From assembly GCA_002282445.1 (NCBI GenBank), contig NCJK01000007.1:62001-126000 (forward strand): a stretch of DNA of 64,000 nt, read 5' to 3'. The notes below the pieces were generated by a model, which was given only the letters and a program-made list of their open reading frames with translations, was not told the DNA's origin and did not search any database. Shown here piece by piece: positions 17,200 to 25,072 of the stretch (position 1 is the first letter of the stretch; the number at the start of each line of letters is the position of its first letter). The translations under genes and the position numbers were made by a program. The DNA is from Burkholderiales bacterium 39-55-53. GTDB taxonomy: Bacteria > Pseudomonadota > Gammaproteobacteria > Burkholderiales > Burkholderiaceae_C.

Positions 17200-18210
17200 A
17201 TGATTCTTGACGGTCAGTTACCTCAATCTATCACCGCTGCTGCACAAGCCTTGCAGCGCGGTGAGTTGCTGGGCTTGCCAACCGAAACCGTCTACGGCTT
17301 GGCCGCAGACGCGGGCAACGATGCCGCTGTTGCCAAAATTTTTGAAGCCAAAGGGCGCCCCGCCAACCACCCTCTCATCGTGCATGTGGCCAGCGCGCAA
17401 GGTGTGCAGCGCTTTGCCAGCCATGTGCCGGACTTTGCTCAAAAACTCATTGATGCGTTTTGGCCCGGCCCTTTGACGCTCATCCTGCCGCGCCGCCCAG
17501 AAGTCGCCGCAGTGGCCGCAGGCGGACAAAACTCGGTGGGCTTGCGTTGCCCCTCACACCCAGTGGCGCATGCCGTCTTGCAACGCGCTGAAGCCTTGGG
17601 CGTGTTTGGTGTGGCCGCACCCAGTGCCAATTTGTTTGGCCGCGTCAGCCCTACCACGGCAGCCCATGTGGCCGGTGAGTTTGGCGATGGCTTGCTCATC
17701 CTCGATGGTGGTGCATGCGATGTGGGCATTGAGTCCACCATCGTCGACTGCACTCGCGCTGCCCCAGTGTTATTGCGCCCCGGTGTGATCACACCGCAGC
17801 AACTCAGCGAGGCGAGTGGTGTGACGGTCATCACACCCAACGAGCCCGATGCAGATGCGCCGCGTGCGCCCGGTACGCTGGAATCACACTATGCGCCCAT
17901 GGCCAAAGTGCAGCTGATGTCGGCGGTGGATTTGCAAAAAGCCATCGACGATTGCGCCAAAGCCGCAGCCCATACAACGGTTGCCGTTTGGTCGCGCAGC
18001 TCCATGCAGGTGCCGGATAGCAGCGTCCATCAGATCAAATGCCAGTCCATGCCAGCAACGGCCCAAGACTGTGCCCACCAACTGTTTGCCCAATTGCGCA
18101 GCTTCGATGCCCAAGGTGTGGCGCACATTTGGGTGGAAAGCCCACCTCAAACGCCAGAATGGGATGGTGTGCGAGACCGCTTAACGCGGGCCGCCACGCC
18201 AACTCGTTAA
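17200..18210 (+). CDS. tsaC: L-threonylcarbamoyladenylate synthase (Sua5 type)
   Basis: A 336-residue protein of the YrdC/Sua5 family that makes threonylcarbamoyl-AMP from threonine, bicarbonate and ATP, the first step of t6A tRNA modification. The YrdC domain (about 8-195) has LLGLPTETVYGLAADAGN, FEAKGRPANHPLIVH and PAPSANLFGRVSPTTA-like motifs. The C-terminal Sua5 domain (about 210-335) begins after APGTLESHYAP. The ATG at 17200 is chosen; an open frame extends to 17026 but that part overlaps purK and is not family-like. It follows purK closely. tsaB, its pathway partner, is at 20945. Confidence 0.94.
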   Translation: MILDGQLPQSITAAAQALQRGELLGLPTETVYGLAADAGNDAAVAKIFEAKGRPANHPLIVHVASAQGVQRFASHVPDFAQKLIDAFWPGPLTLILPRRPEVAAVAAGGQNSVGLRCPSHPVAHAVLQRAEALGVFGVAAPSANLFGRVSPTTAAHVAGEFGDGLLILDGGACDVGIESTIVDCTRAAPVLLRPGVITPQQLSEASGVTVITPNEPDADAPRAPGTLESHYAPMAKVQLMSAVDLQKAIDDCAKAAAHTTVAVWSRSSMQVPDSSVHQIKCQSMPATAQDCAHQLFAQLRSFDAQGVAHIWVESPPQTPEWDGVRDRLTRAATPTR

Positions 18211-18240
18211 ACTAACGCGGTACTCAAAAGAGAGCCTGTG

Positions 18241-19098
18241 ATGAATTCAACTATTAGCCGAACCTTTAAAGCCCTGTGCCTCATTGCTGTGTCAGTCATA
18301 CTGACGTCTTGCGGATCAAGCAGTACGGTTGATCCATTCAGGCCTACGCGAGTGATTGGTTTGGGGGATGGCTATAACGACATCCGCACGGCAACTGGCG
18401 GCGCAGCGCCTACAGTGCGCACCGGCGCAGGCACGACGAGTTCGGTGGTTGAGCGTGTGGCAGCTTACTTTGGTCAATCAAATGTCGTCAGTCCCGCGAC
18501 CAGTGGGGCTCGCATATCTGATTTAGCCGGACAGATCGACACAATCGGTAGTTTTTCATCTGGTGATCTGGTGGTGATCACAGTCGGAACATTTGACGTA
18601 AAAGCGAGCGCAACACCAGCGACAGAGGCGCAGACTCTTGTGACCCAAGTTCAGCGCCTCAAAGCAGCAGGCGTGTCGCACATTTTGATCATGCCAGTCT
18701 TAGATGTTTCTCGTACCCCTTGGGGACGTGCTAACAACTTTGACACAACAGCGACAAACACATTCAATACTGCGGTCTTAAGCGCGTTGAGCACAGCTTT
18801 TGGTGGCCAGAGCCCCAATTCTGTGATTTACGCCAACGCTTCTGGTGTGACGTCATTGTTTTTGACTGCAACATCCATCACTACATACAGCCCATTCACC
18901 GATACAGGTTACAACGGTACAGCCGCAGGGACTGTGCCTGCTTGCGGCAATGCAGCTGTTTTCATTGGTTGTGATGCGAGTGCTGCAAATGCAAATTACG
19001 CCACCATGTTGTTTGCCGATGGCATTCACCTGACTCCTGCGGGTAACTCATGGGTCGCCCAGTATTTATTTAACTCTACAGCCCAAGGCTGGCGTTAA
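18241..19098 (+). CDS. SGNH/GDSL-fold lipoprotein lacking the catalytic serine
   Basis: A 285-residue lipoprotein: hydrophobic start and lipobox LTSC with acylated Cys24. The protein aligns by eye with the GDSL lipoprotein at 25073-26236, but the nucleophile block reads GLGDGYND where the relative has MGDSLSD, so Ser is replaced by Gly44. The third block reads ITVGTFDVKA, missing the Asn of GGND. The final Asp-x-x-His block DGIHLTPAG is kept. It is therefore probably a non-catalytic relative, perhaps a binding protein. An agagag ribosome site precedes the ATG. Codon use is more T-rich than that of its neighbours, suggesting transfer. Its stop shares TTAA with the convergent SemiSWEET gene. 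Confidence 0.75.
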   Translation: MNSTISRTFKALCLIAVSVILTSCGSSSTVDPFRPTRVIGLGDGYNDIRTATGGAAPTVRTGAGTTSSVVERVAAYFGQSNVVSPATSGARISDLAGQIDTIGSFSSGDLVVITVGTFDVKASATPATEAQTLVTQVQRLKAAGVSHILIMPVLDVSRTPWGRANNFDTTATNTFNTAVLSALSTAFGGQSPNSVIYANASGVTSLFLTATSITTYSPFTDTGYNGTAAGTVPACGNAAVFIGCDASAANANYATMLFADGIHLTPAGNSWVAQYLFNSTAQGWR

Positions 19099-19370
19099 TC
19101 CGCCACAGATGCCTTGCGCCCAAAGCGCAAGCGCATCGCCAAAATGCTGGCGGCCAACACCAGCGTGATCACGTTGGCAAACACCACGGGCCAGGCTTCA
19201 ATCAGCAAGCCGTAGGCCAACCACAGCGCAATGCCGAGGGTGAACGCGCTGTACATCCCCAACGAAATACCGCTCACGTCGCGGGTCTTGAAGGTCAGCC
19301 ACGCTTGCGGCATAAAGCTCGCGGTGGTGAGGCTGGCAGCGGCGTAGCCGATCCATTCGGTGTAGTTCAT
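19095..19370 (-). CDS. SemiSWEET (MtN3/PQ-loop) sugar transporter
   Basis: A 91-residue protein with three membrane segments at about 5-25, 38-58 and 62-82. It has the SemiSWEET marks: TTASFMPQAWLTFKTRDVSG with the PQ motif, and SLGMYSAFTLGIALWLAYG. Such proteins work as dimers and move small sugars by facilitated diffusion; substrate not determinable. It follows dacB by 15 bases on the same strand, so may be expressed from the dacB transcript. Three-to-four base overlap with the end of the convergent lipoprotein gene. Confidence 0.9.
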   Translation of the reverse strand: MNYTEWIGYAAASLTTASFMPQAWLTFKTRDVSGISLGMYSAFTLGIALWLAYGLLIEAWPVVFANVITLVLAASILAMRLRFGRKASVAD

Positions 19371-19385
19371 TCGGGTCTTTCTGAA

Positions 19386-20912
19386 TTAGGGCTGCTTGCC
19401 AGCCCAGTCAATCATCGCGTCTAGCGCAGGGCGCGCTGCATTGGCATTGGCGTGATGAAGGATAGCCACCACCACGAGTCGTTTGCCACTGGCGGTGTCC
19501 ACAAACCCAGCTATGCCTGCGACGTCACGCAAGCTGCCGGTTTTCAAATGCGCACTGGCTTGTGCTTTGCTGCGTTTCATCGTGCCGTCTAGGCCGGTCA
19601 CGGGCAACGAGCTCATCAGCTCAGACATATGGGGTGAGGCCCATGCCACTTGCAGCAAACGCGCCAAGGCTTGCGCGCTGATGCGCTCTTCGCGGCTCAG
19701 GCCAGAGCCGTTGTCGAATATGGGCACTTCGCCGCCCACGCGTTCGCGCCACCAGCGTTGCATCACATCGCGCGACGCGTCAAAGCTGCCCACGCCGCGT
19801 TGCTGTTGGCTGAGCGTGAGGAACAGATGCTGGGCCATCACGTTGTTGCTGTATTTGTTGATGTCGCGAATGGTCTCGGCCAAGGTAGCAGATTCGATGT
19901 TGAAGATGGGTTGCAAGTTGGCGGGAATGCTGCCATCGCGTACTTGGCCACTGACCTGCCCGCCGAGTTGCTGCCACATACCCAAGATGGCGCGTGGCGC
20001 AAATTGTTGAGGCGCGGCATAGGCGATGGGCCACATCTTTTCGCCACACGCAGCGGGGTAGTTGCCGGCAAATCGGATGCGTGTGGCGTCGCTCCAATCG
20101 GCGCGCAAGGCGCTGCGGTAGTCGCTGCAGTCGCCGTTGCTCAATGGCACGGTGACGGGGAATTGAACACCGGCCAAAGGTGGCTCGATTTGCACACGCG
20201 CCACATTGGCGGCGCGGTCGGGCACAAACTGAATGAGCAGTGATTTGAAGTTGAGCAGCAGCGCATCAGGCGCAGCGTTGTAGGGGCGCAGGGGTTCGCC
20301 GTCAAAACTGGCTGCATCACGCGCAGGCACATCAAACGCGCTGCGGTCGAGCACGATGTCGCCCTGAATTTTTTGAATGCCCAAGCCTTGGATGCGGCGC
20401 ATCAATAGCCACAAGCGTTCCACCACCAAGCGCGGGTCGCCGCTGCCCTTGATGTAGATATTGCCGTGCAACACACCGTCGCGAACTGATCCGTCCACAT
20501 ACACAGGCGTGCGCCACACAAAGGCGGGGCCGAGGGTGTCAAGCGCGGCGGTGGTGGTGGCCAGCTTCATCAGCGAAGCCGGGTTCACGCGCTCTTGGGC
20601 TTGGTGGCTTAGGCGAGGTGTGCTGCCCGTGTTTGTGTCGACCACCATGACATGGAAGTTGTCGCTCGGCACTTTGGCGCGTTGCAGCGCGGCTTGTACT
20701 TCGGGCGGCAGCTGGCCAATGTCGCCTGCGGTGTGCTTGGGCGGCTCGCCGCGCACAGCTTTGGAACTGGGGGCTGCGTGCGACGTTACAGCTGTGGCGC
20801 ACATCACGGCAACCATGAACGCATAGGCCAAAGGCGAGCGCACAAAGTGCCATCGTGCAGCTTGGATGCGGGGTGTGAGTGTGTGCAAAGTGGGCATGTG
20901 CGAGCAAGTCAT
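19386..20912 (-). CDS. dacB: D-alanyl-D-alanine carboxypeptidase/endopeptidase (PBP4 type)
   Basis: A 508-residue periplasmic peptidase S13 that trims or cleaves peptidoglycan cross-links. A basic N-terminal region and a hydrophobic segment ending SHA (about residue 46) form a long signal peptide. The active-site SLMK is near residues 113-116, the second motif YSNN near 345, and KTGSL near 455. The start at 20912 is preferred over 20897 or an upstream frame to 21017, because GATAAT stands exactly six bases before it, implying a leaderless mRNA; no Shine-Dalgarno is present. Divergent from tsaB with 32 bases between the two ATGs. Confidence 0.92.
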   Translation of the reverse strand: MTCSHMPTLHTLTPRIQAARWHFVRSPLAYAFMVAVMCATAVTSHAAPSSKAVRGEPPKHTAGDIGQLPPEVQAALQRAKVPSDNFHVMVVDTNTGSTPRLSHQAQERVNPASLMKLATTTAALDTLGPAFVWRTPVYVDGSVRDGVLHGNIYIKGSGDPRLVVERLWLLMRRIQGLGIQKIQGDIVLDRSAFDVPARDAASFDGEPLRPYNAAPDALLLNFKSLLIQFVPDRAANVARVQIEPPLAGVQFPVTVPLSNGDCSDYRSALRADWSDATRIRFAGNYPAACGEKMWPIAYAAPQQFAPRAILGMWQQLGGQVSGQVRDGSIPANLQPIFNIESATLAETIRDINKYSNNVMAQHLFLTLSQQQRGVGSFDASRDVMQRWWRERVGGEVPIFDNGSGLSREERISAQALARLLQVAWASPHMSELMSSLPVTGLDGTMKRSKAQASAHLKTGSLRDVAGIAGFVDTASGKRLVVVAILHHANANAARPALDAMIDWAGKQP

Positions 20913-20918
20913 GGACAA

Positions 20919-20924
20919 ATTATC
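20919..20924 (-). promoter_or_regulatory. dacB: Leaderless-type -10 box for dacB
   Basis: GATAAT on the minus strand, six bases (TTGTCC) before the dacB ATG. Transcription would start at or within a base or two of the ATG. The -35 match is weak. Confidence 0.6.
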
Positions 20925-20932
20925 ACGGCTGG

Positions 20933-20938
20933 GATAAT
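20933..20938 (+). promoter_or_regulatory. tsaB: Leaderless-type -10 box for tsaB
   Basis: GATAAT six bases (CAGTGC) before the tsaB ATG. A TGGACA at 20912-20917, overlapping the dacB start codon, could be a -35 with a short 15-base spacer. Confidence 0.6.
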
Positions 20939-20944
20939 CAGTGC

Positions 20945-21745
20945 ATGCACACCAACCAGTGGCTGGCTTTAGAGACCAGCACCGACACACTTTCTCTTGC
21001 GGTCGCACGCGGCACACAGACGTGGACGCACACCAGCGCAGGCGGTGCGCTTACGTCCACACACATGATTCCGCAAACCTTGGCGCTTTTAAAAGAGGCC
21101 GGTTTGGCCCTGACCGATTTGCAAGCCGTGGTGTTTGGCCGTGGGCCGGGCGCTTTCACGGGTTTGCGCACGGCGTGCTCGGTGGCGCAGGGTTTGGCTT
21201 TTGGCGCGGACTTGCCCGTGTTGCCGATTGACACTTTGCTGGCCGTGGCTGAAGAGGCGCGTGCGGCTAATGCATCAATAGGCGGCGTGCCCGTGACGCG
21301 CGTCTTGGCCGTGATGGATGCGCGCATGGAGCAGGTGTATGTGGCCGCTTATGAGTTCACGCTGAGCGCCGCCAATGCAGCAGCCAACGCACACATCTCG
21401 CAAGGTACATGGCGCTGTGTGCAGTCGCCCGAGCTGCACAGCCCCGAATCTCTGCATTGGCCCGCCGATTGGTCGCAAGACAGCTTCATCGCTGCTGGCA
21501 ACGCATGGCCCGTGTACGCAGGCCGTTGGCCCGCTGCGCTCACCGCACCTCAACTGATGGCTTTGCCCACCGCCGCTGCACTGTTGCGCCTCGCCCCTGC
21601 CGCTTGGGACGCAGGCCAAGCTGTGCCGCCGGAAGAAGCGCTGCCACTCTACATCCGCGACAAAGTGGCGCAAACCACGGATGAACGCATGCAAATTAAA
21701 GCGCAGCAAACCGCGCAAACTTCTACGCCGACAATCACGCCCTAA
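20945..21745 (+). CDS. tsaB: tRNA threonylcarbamoyladenosine biosynthesis protein TsaB
   Basis: A 266-residue member of the ASKHA-fold YeaZ family, the scaffold partner of TsaD in t6A synthesis. It has LALETSTDTLSLAVARG at the start, FGRGPGAFTGLRTACSVAQG near residue 62, and VMDARMEQVYVAAYE near 122. Start at ATG 20945 because the longer frame from 20879 runs into dacB and because of the six-base spacing after GATAAT. rimI follows after 26 bases and udg after that, the usual betaproteobacterial order. Confidence 0.95.
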   Translation: MHTNQWLALETSTDTLSLAVARGTQTWTHTSAGGALTSTHMIPQTLALLKEAGLALTDLQAVVFGRGPGAFTGLRTACSVAQGLAFGADLPVLPIDTLLAVAEEARAANASIGGVPVTRVLAVMDARMEQVYVAAYEFTLSAANAAANAHISQGTWRCVQSPELHSPESLHWPADWSQDSFIAAGNAWPVYAGRWPAALTAPQLMALPTAAALLRLAPAAWDAGQAVPPEEALPLYIRDKVAQTTDERMQIKAQQTAQTSTPTITP

Positions 21746-21771
21746 CTTCCCCCGCCACTTTTGCCCACGCA

Positions 21772-22236
21772 ATGAACGCCGTTTTAAAACCCGAAGTACG
21801 CCTAGAGCCGCTGACCGAAGCGCTGCTCGACGACGTGCTGCGCATCGAAAACAGCGCTTACGCCCACCCGTGGACGCGGGGCAACTTTGCGGATTCGCTC
21901 AAGTCGGGCTACCAGCTGCTGGCGTTGATGGGCGGCGACACCTTGATTGGCTACTTTGTGGCCATGGAGGGCGTGGAGGAAGTGCACTTGCTCAACATCA
22001 CCGTCGCGCCAAAGTTTCATGGCCAAGGTTATGGCGTGCTCATGCTCGACGCCTTGTCGGTGTGGGCGCGAAGCCGCCAAGCCCAATGGCTGTGGCTAGA
22101 GGTGCGCGTTGGCAACACCCGCGCCATGCAGGTGTACGAGCGCTATGGTTACCGTCGTGTGGGCGAACGCAAAAACTATTACCCCGCCGACCACGGCCAA
22201 CGCGAGCACGCGGTGGTCATGTCGCTCAAGCTGTAA
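21772..22236 (+). CDS. rimI: Ribosomal protein S18-alanine N-acetyltransferase
   Basis: A 154-residue GNAT acetyltransferase. It has IENSAYAHPWTRGNFADSL near residue 25, VHLLNITVAPKFHGQGYG with the acetyl-CoA loop HGQGYG near 80, and LEVRVGNTRAMQVYERYGY near 108, all typical of RimI. Position directly between tsaB and udg supports the name. The start has no strong ribosome site, and translation may be coupled to tsaB. Confidence 0.93.
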   Translation: MNAVLKPEVRLEPLTEALLDDVLRIENSAYAHPWTRGNFADSLKSGYQLLALMGGDTLIGYFVAMEGVEEVHLLNITVAPKFHGQGYGVLMLDALSVWARSRQAQWLWLEVRVGNTRAMQVYERYGYRRVGERKNYYPADHGQREHAVVMSLKL

Positions 22237-22246
22237 GCTACTCACC

Positions 22247-23191
22247 ATGACCGACACCTTGCACCTCGACAAACGCCAACGCGCCATGCTGGCCGAAATG
22301 GGCGTGCGCGTTTGGTCGCCCATGTCTGAGGCTGCCGTCATGGGCGCGCCTGCGGTGGAAACTTTGGTGGTCGACACGTCCGCTTCTGCACCCGCTGAAG
22401 TGGTGATGCAAGCGCATGCAGAAGAAGCGCACAGCTTTGCCGCTGCCAGCGAGCTGGCCACACAAGCCATTGCCAATGCAGCAGGCTATGAAACCGCAGC
22501 GCGACAAATGCCCGCGCCAGTGGCCAAGGCAGAGCCTGCCCCCATCATCATTCAACGCCCCGAAGGTATTGACCAAATGGATTGGTCAGCCTTGCACAGC
22601 ACCGTGTCAGGCTGCCAAGCTTGCACGCTGTGCGGCTCGCGTCAAAACACCGTGTTTGGTGTGGGCGCACCCGCCAAAGATGGCCAAGCACCTCAAGTGG
22701 ATTGGCTCATCGTGGGCGAAGCGCCGGGCGAAGATGAAGACCGTCAGGGCGAGCCGTTTGTGGGCCAAGCTGGCAAGCTGCTTGACAACATGCTGGGCGC
22801 GATGAAGCTCTCACGCACCGGTGAGCGCACGGCAGAGGGTGGCGGCGTGTACATCGCCAACGTGCTCAAGTGCCGCCCACCCGGAAACCGCAACCCCAAG
22901 CCTGAAGAAGTGGCGCAGTGTCTGCCCTACCTAGAGCGCCAAGTCGCGTTGCTCAAACCCAAAATGATTTTGGCTGTCGGCCGTTTTGCGGTGCAGGCCT
23001 TGTTGCGCGACAGCGTTCCCGAGGTGGACACCACACCCGTGGGCAAACTGCGTGGCCGTGTGCACCAATACCAAGGTGTGCCGGTGGTGGTGACCTATCA
23101 CCCTGCCTATGTGCTGCGTAACTTGCCTGAGAAGGCCAAGGTTTGGGCGGACCTGTGCTTGGCCTTGGCTCACCTCAAGGGTTCTGAGTAG
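22247..23191 (+). CDS. udg: Uracil-DNA glycosylase, family 4 (iron-sulfur)
   Basis: A 314-residue base-excision repair enzyme that removes uracil from DNA. The first 105 residues are a low-complexity Ala/Gln-rich extension. The catalytic domain then shows cysteines of the 4Fe-4S cluster (GCQACTLCGSR and later NVLKCRPPGNRNP and VAQC), the active-site GEAPGEDEDRQGEPFVGQAG, and the HPAYVLRN motif near the C terminus. It starts 10 bases after rimI. Its last 17 bases overlap the end of the convergent EamA gene. Confidence 0.93.
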   Translation: MTDTLHLDKRQRAMLAEMGVRVWSPMSEAAVMGAPAVETLVVDTSASAPAEVVMQAHAEEAHSFAAASELATQAIANAAGYETAARQMPAPVAKAEPAPIIIQRPEGIDQMDWSALHSTVSGCQACTLCGSRQNTVFGVGAPAKDGQAPQVDWLIVGEAPGEDEDRQGEPFVGQAGKLLDNMLGAMKLSRTGERTAEGGGVYIANVLKCRPPGNRNPKPEEVAQCLPYLERQVALLKPKMILAVGRFAVQALLRDSVPEVDTTPVGKLRGRVHQYQGVPVVVTYHPAYVLRNLPEKAKVWADLCLALAHLKGSE

Positions 23192-24083
23192 ACCTCGCTG
23201 GCCACAGCACCGACGCAATGGCTACCACCATCAGCACCACGGCTGTCCAGTCTTGCCAGTGCAGCACTTCATCCAGTAGCCACGCCCCTGTGAACACGCC
23301 CAGCACGGGAATGAACATCACGCTCAAAGTAGATGCCACAGGCGGCAGCCCACGTGCCAGCGTTAGCCACGCGGCCTGCGCAAACGCAAACACGCCCAGC
23401 GCGTTGTAAAGAATCGCCCACTGCGTGCTCTCGGCGGGCATTTGCCAGCGGTCTTGCTCAAACACACAGGCCAGCACCGTCAGCAATATCGTGGTCATGC
23501 TCGTCATCCAAAACGCAATGGTCAGCGTGGGCACGGGCATCGGTGTGTGGCGCAGCCGCTGCGTGCCATAGGCCCATGTGGATGCAGCCACCAACACCAT
23601 CAGCACCCCCACAGGTTGTCCCGACAAGTGGCTGAGTTCATTCCACAGCAGCAGCAACACGCCAATGCCTGCGGCTATAACGCCCAGCCATTGACGCGCA
23701 CGTAGCGGTGCATTGAACCAAATCACGCCCCAAATGGCCGAGAAGATGGGCATGGTGTAGCCCAAGATCGCCGCGCGCCCGCTCGACAACATGGGGAGCG
23801 CCAAGATCACCAGCACGTGCCAGATAAACATGTTGAACACAGCCAGCGTGAACAGCTCGCGCCAGTGGCTGCGTGGAATGCGAAACGGAATTTTCATCAG
23901 CACCAGCGCGAGGCCGAGCACCGGCAAGCCAATCAGCATCGACAAGCTGCGAAACGTGAGCGGTGGAAAACCCGTCACGCCAAACTTCATGATGGGCCAG
24001 TTCAAGCCCCACACCAAGGTGAGTGTGATGAGCGTCCAAAGTTGGCGGCGGGTGAGGCTGGGCAGGGCTGACATGGGGTGCAT
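23175..24083 (-). CDS. DMT-superfamily (EamA) transporter
   Basis: A 302-residue inner-membrane protein with ten predicted helices in two EamA repeats (about 15-145 and 160-295). Clear hydrophobic blocks include LWTLITLTLVWGLNWPIMKF and VVLMVVAIASVLWPA. The family exports amino acids or other small metabolites; substrate unknown. Divergent from pyrF with 23 bases between ATGs. The tail overlaps udg. Confidence 0.88.
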   Translation of the reverse strand: MHPMSALPSLTRRQLWTLITLTLVWGLNWPIMKFGVTGFPPLTFRSLSMLIGLPVLGLALVLMKIPFRIPRSHWRELFTLAVFNMFIWHVLVILALPMLSSGRAAILGYTMPIFSAIWGVIWFNAPLRARQWLGVIAAGIGVLLLLWNELSHLSGQPVGVLMVLVAASTWAYGTQRLRHTPMPVPTLTIAFWMTSMTTILLTVLACVFEQDRWQMPAESTQWAILYNALGVFAFAQAAWLTLARGLPPVASTLSVMFIPVLGVFTGAWLLDEVLHWQDWTAVVLMVVAIASVLWPARSTQNP

Positions 24084-24094
24084 GGTAAGCCTTC

Positions 24095-24100
24095 TAAAAT
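24095..24100 (+). promoter_or_regulatory. pyrF: Leaderless-type -10 box for pyrF
   Basis: TAAAAT six bases (CACGCC) before the pyrF ATG, with no Shine-Dalgarno in between or upstream. CTGACA at 24068-24073 is the nearest -35-like hexamer, but its spacer of 21 is long. Confidence 0.6.
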
Positions 24101-24106
24101 CACGCC

Positions 24107-24949
24107 ATGACCTTCCTTGAAATGCTCAGCGCCGCAGAGCGCCAAAACAACTCCATGCTCTGCGTGGGCCTTGACCCAGAACCGACCAAGTTCCCAGACC
24201 GCATCAAGGGCGACTCGAACAAGATTTACGACTTCTGCGCGGCCATCGTCGATGCCACCGCCGATGTGGTGAACAGCTTCAAACCCCAAATTGCCTACTT
24301 TGCTGCGCACCGCGCCGAAGGGCAGTTGGAGCGTTTGATGGAGCACATGCGCCGCGTCGCGCCCCATGTGCCGATCATCTTGGATGCCAAGCGCGGCGAT
24401 ATTGGCAGCACCGCCGAGCAATACGCCATCGAAGCCTTCGAGCGCTACGGTGCAGACGCCGTGACCCTCTCACCCTTTATGGGTTGGGACTCGGTGGCCC
24501 CATATTTGAAGTACCACGGCAAAGGCGCGTTCTTGCTGTGCCGCACCTCCAACCCCGGCGGTGATGATCTGCAAAACCAACGTCTCGCGTCTGTCGAGGG
24601 ACAGCCCTTGATGTACGAACACATCGCCAAATTGGCCCAAGGTCCTTGGAACCTCAACGGTCAATTGGGCTTGGTGGTGGGCGCAACCTACCCCAAAGAG
24701 ATCGAGCGTGTGCGTGAACTCGCACCCACTGTGCCTTTGCTGATCCCAGGCGTGGGTGCACAGGGTGGCGATGCGGTAGCCACGGTGAAGGCAGGCTTAC
24801 GTGTGAGCGGCGACACGACCACCGGCCCCATCATCGTCAACTCATCGCGTGCGATTTTGTATGCGTCCAAGGGTGACGACTTTGCAGAAGCTGCGCGTCG
24901 CGTGGCCTTGCAAACGCGCGAGACTTTGCAGGTGGCGAAAGCGGCTTAA
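24107..24949 (+). CDS. pyrF: Orotidine 5'-phosphate decarboxylase
   Basis: A 280-residue enzyme, last step of UMP synthesis. This is the longer family (type 2) common in betaproteobacteria: [15 protein letters not shown] near residue 19, the lysine-bearing [16 protein letters not shown] near 91, [15 protein letters not shown] near 120, and [12 protein letters not shown] near 210. Expected length. The mRNA is predicted leaderless. A short fragment resembling the 3' end of the CYTH gene lies just after its stop (24954-24990). Confidence 0.97.
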   Translation: MTFLEMLSAAERQNNSMLCVGLDPEPTKFPDRIKGDSNKIYDFCAAIVDATADVVNSFKPQIAYFAAHRAEGQLERLMEHMRRVAPHVPIILDAKRGDIGSTAEQYAIEAFERYGADAVTLSPFMGWDSVAPYLKYHGKGAFLLCRTSNPGGDDLQNQRLASVEGQPLMYEHIAKLAQGPWNLNGQLGLVVGATYPKEIERVRELAPTVPLLIPGVGAQGGDAVATVKAGLRVSGDTTTGPIIVNSSRAILYASKGDDFAEAARRVALQTRETLQVAKAA

Positions 24950-24953
24950 CTTT

Positions 24954-24990
24954 TAGCTTTGAGCGGATTGCGCAGATAGAGCTAATTCGC
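24954..24990 (-). pseudogene. Vestige of a CYTH-gene 3' end
   Basis: On the minus strand this reads ELALSAQSAQS then TAA, matching GLALFAQSAPG then TAA at the end of the intact CYTH gene (26302-26340). A 14-base stretch (gagcggattgcgca, plus strand) is identical and about 29 of 36 bases match, with several differences at third codon positions. It looks like a leftover of an older copy separated from the present gene by the GDSL lipoprotein gene. Confidence 0.5.
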
Positions 24991-25036
24991 CAACCCATGC
25001 AGGGTTTGTTCTGGGTCTGACGGAGAAATTCGTGCC

Positions 25037-25042
25037 TATATT
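25037..25042 (+). promoter_or_regulatory. Candidate -10 box for the GDSL lipoprotein gene
   Basis: TATATT, 30 bases before the ATG, with TCTGAC at 25016-25021 as a possible -35 (15-base spacer). The leader contains a good ggagg ribosome site. Confidence 0.4.
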
Positions 25043-25072
25043 CAAGTCATTAATCAGCACTTGGAGGTAAGC

